A stretch of DNA of 64,000 nt, taken from NCBI GenBank assembly GCA_021829835.1, contig JAKBPE010000004.1, positions 1 to 64,000 on the forward strand. The letters are read 5' to 3'. The stretch comes from a bacterium. GTDB lineage: Archaea; Micrarchaeota; Micrarchaeia; Micrarchaeales; CABMGC01. This document shows positions 56,821 through 64,000 of the stretch, one piece after another; the first letter of the stretch is position 1; each line of letters begins with the position of its first letter. Below the pieces are notes generated by a model. The model did no database searches. It saw only the letters and a program-made list of their open reading frames with translations, and was not told the DNA's origin. The translations under genes and the position numbers were made by a program.

Positions 56821-58881
56821 TTGATTGGTATTAGTATGGACAATACAAATAACCCTATATTAAAAGAAAATATGGAGATGGTGGATGGAAGGCAGCCTAA
56901 GGCGGAGAACCCTATACTTGCTCCTTATCACAGGACTATAGAAGAAGTAAACCGCATGCCTGTTCTGGAGGTTACTAAGACAGTATGCCCTGAATGCAAA
57001 CTGATAATAGACGGAACCATATACAAGGACGAAGAGAATGTTATGATCAGGAAGAACTGCCCTGAACATGGCTGGACCGTGGAAAAGTACTGGGAAGACT
57101 ACGACATGTATATGAAGATGAGAAATTACAACTATTTCGGAAGGGGCTTTGATAATCCCAACTATGTCAACAAGGGAGAGAACTGCCCTTTTGACTGCGG
57201 AATATGCGAAAGGCACAAGTCACATACTGGTCTTGCCAATGTAGTAATAACTAACAGATGCCACCTCTCATGCTGGTACTGCTTCTTCTATGCAAAAGAG
57301 GGAGAGGCAATATACGAGCCTACTAGAGATGAGCTTAACAAGATATTCGTGGAGCTTAAATCGCAGAAACCTATACCTGCAAATGCGCTTCAGATAACAG
57401 GAGGAGAACCGCTCATGAGAAGTGATATAGTAGAGATAATCTCAAGCGCAAAGAAGGCCGGCTTTGATCAGATACAGCTCAATACCACAGGTATAATCCT
57501 CGCTGAGAATCCGGAGCTTGCCATGAAGATAAGGCATGCCGGAGTATCAACATTATATATGAGTTTTGACGGAGTCTCCAAAAGGGCAAACCCCAAGAAC
57601 CACTGGGAAGCTCCGAAGACGCTTGTGGCCGCAAAGAAGGCCGGCATCGGAATAGTACTTGTGCCTACAGTAATAAGGACAGTAAACGACGGCGAGATGG
57701 CAAACATAATAAACTTCGCCCTTAACAACAACGATGTGATAAAAGCAGTAAACTTCCAGCCTGTATCGCTGGTAGGAAGGATGCCTTCCAGGATGAGGGA
57801 GAGGCAGAGAATAACAATTCCGGGCGCAATAAAGCTCATAGAGGAGCAGACTGGAGGAGTTATAACCAAGGAAGATTGGTTCTCAGTGCCTTATGTAGGA
57901 GGAATAAATAAGTTTATAGAAGCACTTACAGGAGAATACAAATACGATCTCTCTATACACTTTGCATGCGGAGCAGGATCATATATATTCCAGGAACCTA
58001 ATGGCAAGATAATACCATTGACGAGATTCGTTGATGCGCCTGGCCTGCTTGAACATCTACAGAATGCAGTAAATGAGATGTCAGGAAAAGGCAAGCTTCA
58101 GAGAAGGTTGATAGCATTGAAGGCAGTAAGCCAGATTAATAGATACATAGACAAGGAGAAGCAGCCTAAATCGATAAATTTCAGCAAGCTTCTTGCCTCG
58201 CTGATATTCAAGCACGATTTCCAGACAATGGGAGCATTCCAGCTCAAGTCTATGTTCATTGGAATGATGCACTTCCAGGACGAGTATACCTATGATATAA
58301 AGAGGGTGGAGAAGTGCGACATACATTACTCGATGCCTGACGGCCGTGTGCTTCCTTTCTGCACATTCAATGTCTTCCCTGAGGTATATAGGGACAAACT
58401 ACAGAGGCAGTATGCAATACCTTCAAAAGAATGGCAGGAGATGCACAACGACTGGACATACAGGAGCGATAAGTACATGAGAGACGTAAAGGCTCTTGAA
58501 TCTTCTGAGATTTATAAGAAGGCATACGAACAGGCAACCGATTACTTCAAGCTTCAGGTAAACCTTGATGAAGCCGCAAAGATAAGAGCGGCACGCGGAA
58601 GGGGAGAGAAGGTTGAGGCAAAGGCAGTCATAATGGCCTCATCTTCAGGATCACAACACTCGCATCAGCATGGCAAGGCAGCAGGAAGCAGCGGAGTCTC
58701 TGAGACATTCGCTGCAAAGCTTGCAGCTGCAAGAAGCAGTGCGCCTGCACCACAGAGCGAGGTTCCTCACGAAGAGGGAAGCGAAGGCTGCGGATGCGGA
58801 GGAGCTGGGGGCTGTGGATGTGGAGGAGCTTCCAAAGGAGATTCTTGCGGAAGCGGAGCCGGAAGCTGCGGTTGCGGTTAG
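56821..58881 (+). CDS. Radical SAM protein resembling tetraether lipid synthase (Tes), with a Cys/Gly-rich tail
   Basis: CPFDCGICERHKSHTGLANVVITNRCHLSCWYCFFYAKEG, LQITGGEPLMRSDI, extra N-terminal CPEC/CPEH; C-terminal EGCGCGGAGGCGCGGASKGDSCGSGAGSCGCG. Confidence 0.82.
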   Translation: MIGISMDNTNNPILKENMEMVDGRQPKAENPILAPYHRTIEEVNRMPVLEVTKTVCPECKLIIDGTIYKDEENVMIRKNCPEHGWTVEKYWEDYDMYMKMRNYNYFGRGFDNPNYVNKGENCPFDCGICERHKSHTGLANVVITNRCHLSCWYCFFYAKEGEAIYEPTRDELNKIFVELKSQKPIPANALQITGGEPLMRSDIVEIISSAKKAGFDQIQLNTTGIILAENPELAMKIRHAGVSTLYMSFDGVSKRANPKNHWEAPKTLVAAKKAGIGIVLVPTVIRTVNDGEMANIINFALNNNDVIKAVNFQPVSLVGRMPSRMRERQRITIPGAIKLIEEQTGGVITKEDWFSVPYVGGINKFIEALTGEYKYDLSIHFACGAGSYIFQEPNGKIIPLTRFVDAPGLLEHLQNAVNEMSGKGKLQRRLIALKAVSQINRYIDKEKQPKSINFSKLLASLIFKHDFQTMGAFQLKSMFIGMMHFQDEYTYDIKRVEKCDIHYSMPDGRVLPFCTFNVFPEVYRDKLQRQYAIPSKEWQEMHNDWTYRSDKYMRDVKALESSEIYKKAYEQATDYFKLQVNLDEAAKIRAARGRGEKVEAKAVIMASSSGSQHSHQHGKAAGSSGVSETFAAKLAAARSSAPAPQSEVPHEEGSEGCGCGGAGGCGCGGASKGDSCGSGAGSCGCG

Positions 58882-59014
58882 TTAATTTTTGAATCGACAA
58901 GAAGAGCTGCAGGAGTATTTTATTCCTGCAGTCTCTCATTCTATTTCTTTCTTTTTGTTTTTATGGTTAGCAGGATTTTCTAAATAGCGGAGCCGTAGCT
59001 GGAGAATCAAAAAT

Positions 59015-59088
59015 TGCCGCAGGCAGTATTTGAAACTGCGACATTCCGCTCTTCAGGCGGACGCTCTCCCGGACTGAGCTACTGCGGC
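59015..59088 (-). tRNA. tRNA-Phe (anticodon GAA)
   Basis: Minus strand GCCGCAG-TAGCTCAGTCCGGGAGAGCG-TCCGC-CTGAAGA-GCGGA-ATGTC-GCAGT-TTCAAAT-ACTGC-CTGCGGC-A. Confidence 0.95.
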
Positions 59089-59182
59089 ATCATTTCTTAT
59101 CAGCATTCTTTTTAGGCAGACTCTTTCTTTAGGCTTTGCTTTTCCTAATGTTATGTATGTCTGAATGAGGGCTTTGAAACAC

Positions 59183-59884
59183 TCAGACCCCATGGAACCA
59201 GAAGCCTTTCTCTCCCTCCTTTTTCTTCTTTCCGAATATTCTTTCGGTTAATCCCTTTTTCTTCACTGCTGTTGAGGAGATGCTCTCTCCTAGTACATTA
59301 GGATGCATGCTTGCATATGAGTCCTGCCATTCCTTGAACTTCTGGTAGTTTTTCTCCCTGCCTTCCGATGCATTCTTGTTGTATTCATCGCGCATCTTAC
59401 GCCACTCATCCATGGTGTAACCATAAGGAGGCCTCTCCCTTATTGAAGGAGGATTGAACTGATAGGTATACATCTCCTTGAAGTAATCGAAATCTCTCTC
59501 ATTCATCTTGTTTATATCTACTTTGACTCCTTCACCTTCCATGAAGCTTATGAGGTCTTCCTTGGTGGACTTGGGCTTGTTGTTTTCTGCACCTATAGGA
59601 TTGTATACTATAATTATCTTGCGCTTGACAAACTCTACTTTTGCCCTTATGACGCTTTCCTGAAGCATAAGGCGGTATTGCAGTCTTGCAGCATGCTCCA
59701 TGTCTATGAGCTGGTCTTTGCTTACATCGCTGAATTCTATCTCCCTTATTATTTTGTAAGGAACCCTGTAAGCCTTCCCGTCTATCAGCACCTGGTCGTT
59801 GTATATTTTCTGCTTTCCGCTAAGCTGTTCCTCTAACTCTTTCTGGTATAGATTCTGGTTTGCCGGGTCATCTCTGCGATCCAT
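59183..59884 (-). CDS. Conserved hypothetical protein
   Basis: 233 aa ORF with coding-like composition. Confidence 0.65.
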   Translation of the reverse strand: MDRRDDPANQNLYQKELEEQLSGKQKIYNDQVLIDGKAYRVPYKIIREIEFSDVSKDQLIDMEHAARLQYRLMLQESVIRAKVEFVKRKIIIVYNPIGAENNKPKSTKEDLISFMEGEGVKVDINKMNERDFDYFKEMYTYQFNPPSIRERPPYGYTMDEWRKMRDEYNKNASEGREKNYQKFKEWQDSYASMHPNVLGESISSTAVKKKGLTERIFGKKKKEGEKGFWFHGV

Positions 59885-60034
59885 AAAAATACTCGTATTA
59901 TTATAGGCATGTTAGCTTTATAGCTTTATCGCGGCTACGCGTCCTTCTATGAGTTTTAACGTCGTCGGGTTGTAGGAATTGCAGGTATACATATATATAG
60001 TTTAATATGCATCCATAATTAATTAGTGATATAT

Positions 60035-60772
60035 ATGGCAAAATTATTCAGATTTGCTGCATCTTTTGCAGTTCTCTTTGCTATCTTTGGATTTGCTTTG
60101 GTTTCTGGCGCTGGAGCTGCATTAACTGCTTCAACGCAGGGATATACGTTCAATGTGGCATATAACAGTACAGTTGGCAATTACCTTGTAACCTCTCAAG
60201 GATATACCTTATATAACAATGGAAACAGCCCGTGCAGTGGAGGCTGTGCAAGCATATGGATCCCTTACTACAATTCCAATGCCATTTCACTTCCGCCTGG
60301 ACTTAATTCCAATGACTTCGGAATCGTAAATCTTACTTCTGGAGGAAAGCAGTTTACATATCTTGGAAAGAGGCTCTATACATATTATGAAGATACGGCA
60401 CCTGGGCAGATAAACGGCAACGGAGTATTTAATATTTGGCATGTTATAACAGTCTCGAATTACACTGGAGCATCAGGAAATTCATCTACAGCTGCAAAGA
60501 ATATAGTAACAAATAGCACTGCTCCGAACGCATTGAAGACCAACACTACAGCTACAACATCCAACACAACTGCAGGAAAAGTTGTAAATACTTCAAAGGG
60601 CAGTACTTCCTCTTCGGCAAACTCTTCAGTGCCTACACTAAGCAGTTCGAACTACACCTCGCTTCCTTCACAGGGAAAACAGAATAACTCCAACACAGGA
60701 TTGTACATAGCAGTGATTGTGATTATCATCATAATAGTCATACTCGCCTATGTTTACATGAGGAAGAAGTGA
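60035..60772 (+). CDS. Secreted-repeat (COG4315-like) protein with signal peptide and C-terminal TM anchor
   Basis: GYTLYNNGNSPCSGGCASIWIPY...FTYLGKRLYTYYEDTAPGQINGNGVFNIWHVI; Ser/Thr/Asn-rich linker; terminal TM helix. Confidence 0.75.
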   Translation: MAKLFRFAASFAVLFAIFGFALVSGAGAALTASTQGYTFNVAYNSTVGNYLVTSQGYTLYNNGNSPCSGGCASIWIPYYNSNAISLPPGLNSNDFGIVNLTSGGKQFTYLGKRLYTYYEDTAPGQINGNGVFNIWHVITVSNYTGASGNSSTAAKNIVTNSTAPNALKTNTTATTSNTTAGKVVNTSKGSTSSSANSSVPTLSSSNYTSLPSQGKQNNSNTGLYIAVIVIIIIIVILAYVYMRKK

Positions 60773-61164
60773 TGCGTAGCAGAATGCATGCAACGAAAGA
60801 TGATGCACGGCACCTACTCACAAGGATTGCCGTTGCCCTTGTCTTCATAACATTCGGCATCTGGGAGATAACCGATCCCAAATACTGGGCTGCGTTCATG
60901 CCTGCTTTTGTGGCTGGCATACTCAGCCCTTCAACTGCAGTGCTTATCCATGGCATACTGCTTCTTGCCATAGGCGCGGCTCTCCTTACAGGATTCTATT
61001 TGAGGATTGCATCGGCATTAGCAGTAATAATGCTGCTCCTGATAGTGCTATCGCTGATGTATCTTACAGGATACATACAGATAGTGATAAGGGATACTGC
61101 AATAATGCTTCTGGCGCTCTCGATATTCTTTGATGACACCAGATATCTCTGCATGAAGGAATGA
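60769..61164 (+). CDS. DoxX-like membrane protein
   Basis: RIAVALVFITFGIWEITDPKYWAAFMP..., four hydrophobic segments. Confidence 0.65.
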   Translation: MMRSRMHATKDDARHLLTRIAVALVFITFGIWEITDPKYWAAFMPAFVAGILSPSTAVLIHGILLLAIGAALLTGFYLRIASALAVIMLLLIVLSLMYLTGYIQIVIRDTAIMLLALSIFFDDTRYLCMKE

Positions 61165-61240
61165 AACAGCATTAGGAAGAATTATTTCAGATATGTTTCC
61201 TTATGTTAGAATAATGAAGAAAGGTTGCACACCCATTTTT

Positions 61241-61528
61241 TTAATGGCGTGAAATGTTTCTTTGAGACATCCTTGAGAGATATATCCGTATGAGATTGGC
61301 TGCTAGAAGAGCATAAGTATTGCCTTCGGTCTCTCCTGATGCCTTGAACGCTTCCGATTGAAGATTGCCTATTGCGGATTCGAGCTCCCTGATATTTGCC
61401 TTGAAAGGATCTTTTAATACAGAAAAGGGATATTTTTCTATGGAGTGTGAAGAGTTTCTTGCGGATGTCGCATTTTTGGGTTTTTCATGAGGCATTTTAT
61501 CACCTGGCATATAGTTTAAGCATACCAT
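61241..61528 (-). CDS. Hypothetical protein
   Basis: 95 aa ORF; true start may be the internal Met (MPHEKPKN). Confidence 0.45.
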   Translation of the reverse strand: MVCLNYMPGDKMPHEKPKNATSARNSSHSIEKYPFSVLKDPFKANIRELESAIGNLQSEAFKASGETEGNTYALLAANLIRIYLSRMSQRNISRH

Positions 61529-61682
61529 TACTTAGATATTATCTGGAAGTGAGCATTTTTGTTTCTGAATTCAGAAATGCTGCCTGAATATTCAAGATGT
61601 GTAGTAGGGCTGAAATTCGCTGAAAGCCTTATGCCATCGTATAGTATATTAATTAATAAGAAGGAATCTAAACTGATGATTT

Positions 61683-62732
61683 ATGGCAGGAATAGTCGGC
61701 TATGGAGCATATGTGCCTAAGCTTAGGATAAAGGTAGAGGAGATAGCCAGAGTATGGAACGAGGACGGAGAGGGAATTAAGCGCGGCCTCAATATAAAGG
61801 AGAAGAGCGTCCCTGCGTTTGATGAAGACGCTGCGACTATCGCAGTTGAGGCTTCCAGGAAGGCAGTCTACCATGCAGGAATAAATCCCAGAGAGCTTGG
61901 AGCAGTATATGTCGGTTCTGAATCACATCCTTATGCAGTAAAGCCTACAGCCACAATAGTTGCTCAGGCAATAGATGCAGGACATAAGCTTACCGCAGCA
62001 GACTTGGAGTTCGCGTGCAAGGCAGGCACTGCAGGAATACAGATGCTTATGGGCATGACAGACAGCAGTATGATAAAATATGGAATCGCAGTAGGCAGCG
62101 ATACCTCGCAGGGAAGGCCTGGAGATGCGCTTGAATACACTGCAAGCGCTGGAGGCGCAGCATTCATAATAGGCAGGGAGAAGAGCGAGAATATAGCAGA
62201 GATACTTAAGACAGTAAGCTATACCTCTGACACTCCTGATTTCTGGAGAAGGGAGGGCGCAAACTTTCCATCGCACGGAGGAAGGTTTACAGGAGAGCCG
62301 GGATACTTCAAGCATGTTGTAGGTGCAACCAAGCTTCTCTTCGAGGAGACAGGTTTCAAGCCTTCTGATTTTGATTATGCAGTCTTCCACCAGCCTAATG
62401 GAAAATTCCCGCTTAATGCGGCTAAGATTCTAGGTTTTGAAACAAAACAAGTAGAAGAAGGGCTTCTTACGCCGATAATAGGCAATACATATTCAGGAGC
62501 CTCTATGCTCGGGCTCTCGGCAGTTCTCGATAAGGCTGAGCCAGGCCAGAGAATAATGGTAACAAGCTTCGGCTCCGGAGCCGGAAGCGACTCTTTTGCA
62601 ATAGAGGTTAGCGAACATATAAATGAGAAAAGAGTGAGAAGCCCGCAGATAAGGGAGACGCTTAGCAGAGATAAACAATACATAGATTATGCAGTCTACC
62701 TCAAAAACAGGAATTCGATAGTTAGGACTTGA
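61683..62732 (+). CDS. Hydroxymethylglutaryl-CoA synthase (archaeal)
   Basis: [56 protein letters not shown]. Confidence 0.94.
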   Translation: MAGIVGYGAYVPKLRIKVEEIARVWNEDGEGIKRGLNIKEKSVPAFDEDAATIAVEASRKAVYHAGINPRELGAVYVGSESHPYAVKPTATIVAQAIDAGHKLTAADLEFACKAGTAGIQMLMGMTDSSMIKYGIAVGSDTSQGRPGDALEYTASAGGAAFIIGREKSENIAEILKTVSYTSDTPDFWRREGANFPSHGGRFTGEPGYFKHVVGATKLLFEETGFKPSDFDYAVFHQPNGKFPLNAAKILGFETKQVEEGLLTPIIGNTYSGASMLGLSAVLDKAEPGQRIMVTSFGSGAGSDSFAIEVSEHINEKRVRSPQIRETLSRDKQYIDYAVYLKNRNSIVRT

Positions 62733-62736
62733 TACC

Positions 62737-63900
62737 ATGAGAGATGTAGCAATTATAGGAGTGGGCCTTACAAGATTTGGAGAGAGATGGGAGCATGGCC
62801 TTAGAGACCTTATGGCTGAAGCCGGGCTTAATGCGCTCAACGATGCTGGAATATCCAGCGATGATGTTGAGATGCTCTTTGGAGGCGTTATGGCATCCGG
62901 AAGATTCATAGGGCAGGAGCACATAGCTGCACTGCTTTCAGACCAGTTAGGCTTCAAGAATATACCTGCAGTCAGAGTGGAAAATGCATGCGCAAGCGGA
63001 GGCACCGCACTGCGCCAGGGTTATATGGCAGTTGCAAGCGGAATACACGACATAGTCGCTGTTGGAGGAGTGGAGAAGATGACTGACGTTACACCTTCTG
63101 AAGCGACAAGCGCGCTTGGAGGAGCAGGAGACCAGGAATGGGAGCTCGGACAGGGAATAACTTTCCCGGGATTGTACGCTTTGATGGCAAAAAGGCATAT
63201 GCATGAGTTTGGAACGACAGAGGAGCAGATGGCTGCTGTCTCTGTCAAGAACCACAGCAATGCTGCAAAGAACAAATATGCACAATTCAGAAAAGAGATA
63301 ACGATAGAGGATGTCATGAATTCTAAGCCTGTTGCGGATCCTCTCAAGATTTTCGACTGCTCGCCTATATCTGACGGAGCTGCTGCGCTTATACTTGCAC
63401 CTCTTGAGATAGCCAAGAAGTACAACGATACACCCATAAAGATATCTGCAAGCACCCAGGCTACAGATACGCTCAGCCTTGCTGAACGTGAGAGCATAAC
63501 CGCTATAAAGGCTACACAGATAGCTGGAGATAAGGCTTTCAAAGCTGCAAAGATGGAGAGAAAAGACATAGATGTAGTAGAGGTTCATGACTGCTTTACA
63601 ATAGCTGAGATACTTGCAATGGAGGATCTTGGATTCTACAAGAAAGGAAGCGCTGCTAAAGCCATTGCGGATGGAGAGACTGCGCTCAATGCAAAGCTCT
63701 CAGTCAATACAAGCGGAGGGCTCAAGGGATGCGGACATCCGGTAGGCGCTACAGGAGTCAAGCAGGCGGTGGAAATAACATGGCAGCTTAGGGGAGAAGC
63801 GGGAGAGAGGCAGGTTAAGGGAGCGGAGATAGGAATGACACACAACGTTGGAGGAAGCGGAGCGACGGCAGTGGTCCATATAATGGAGAGAGTGAATTGA
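62737..63900 (+). CDS. Acetyl-CoA acetyltransferase / thiolase (archaeal)
   Basis: VENACASGGTALRQGYMAVASG, EVHDCFTIAEILAMEDLG, GGLKGCGHPVGATGVKQ. Confidence 0.93.
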   Translation: MRDVAIIGVGLTRFGERWEHGLRDLMAEAGLNALNDAGISSDDVEMLFGGVMASGRFIGQEHIAALLSDQLGFKNIPAVRVENACASGGTALRQGYMAVASGIHDIVAVGGVEKMTDVTPSEATSALGGAGDQEWELGQGITFPGLYALMAKRHMHEFGTTEEQMAAVSVKNHSNAAKNKYAQFRKEITIEDVMNSKPVADPLKIFDCSPISDGAAALILAPLEIAKKYNDTPIKISASTQATDTLSLAERESITAIKATQIAGDKAFKAAKMERKDIDVVEVHDCFTIAEILAMEDLGFYKKGSAAKAIADGETALNAKLSVNTSGGLKGCGHPVGATGVKQAVEITWQLRGEAGERQVKGAEIGMTHNVGGSGATAVVHIMERVN

Positions 63901-63911
63901 GGTTTATTATT

Positions 63912-64000
63912 ATGGAAAAAGCATCTGCGAGCATGTGGAGGAAGATAGACACAAGATACAATATGGTAGGTAATGAGTGCGAAAACTGCAACACATTATA
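63912..64000 (+). CDS. DUF35 OB-fold/zinc-ribbon protein, N-terminal fragment
   Basis: MEKASASMWRKIDTRYNMVGNECENCNTL..., downstream of HMGS and thiolase as in the known archaeal operon; runs off the window. Confidence 0.8.
   Translation, partial: MEKASASMWRKIDTRYNMVGNECENCNTL

Noticed and set aside
62947-63588. Minus-strand ORFs (213 and 182 aa) in the thiolase region
   Set aside because: Cys/Tyr/Ser-rich antisense readings of a strongly conserved thiolase gene.
1-64000. CRISPR arrays, rRNA genes and transposase ORFs
   Set aside because: No regularly spaced repeats, rRNA-like sequence or transposase motifs seen on reading the window.

Overview
The window is a 64 kb chromosomal segment of an archaeon. 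Its gene content fits an acid-adapted, Micrarchaeota/DPANN-like or Thermoplasmatota-like lineage, but that assignment is inference. Most of it is core archaeal gene content: FtsZ (partial), TruD, GGGP synthase, NFACT-N protein, RNase Z, P-type H+-ATPase, KsgA/Dim1, primase large subunit, an 11-subunit complex I without an NADH-input module, AspRS, GatCAB, L7Ae/S28e/L24e, Dpo4, malic enzyme, TFB, a Tes-like radical SAM protein, HMG-CoA synthase/thiolase, tRNA-Val(GAC) and tRNA-Phe(GAA). About 6.15-18.1 kb is accessory. It begins at tRNA-Val next to a tyrosine recombinase and contains three direct ~68 bp repeats, each carrying the 11-bp 3' end of the tRNA (CCTTACCCTCA, one copy with a mismatch). 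The repeats divide the region into three modules: (1) integrase, DUF488 protein, 'YPIP' protein and a divergent TFB; (2) a ProRS-like protein, a stand-alone AsnRS/AspRS-like core, a SAM methyltransferase, an MccF/S66-like peptidase and an orphan molybdenum-hydroxylase large subunit; (3) a RelE-type toxin-antitoxin pair. The repeat-delimited architecture and the aaRS-paralog/MccF cluster are the best candidates for an undescribed system. All calls come from reading the sequence; no searches were run.
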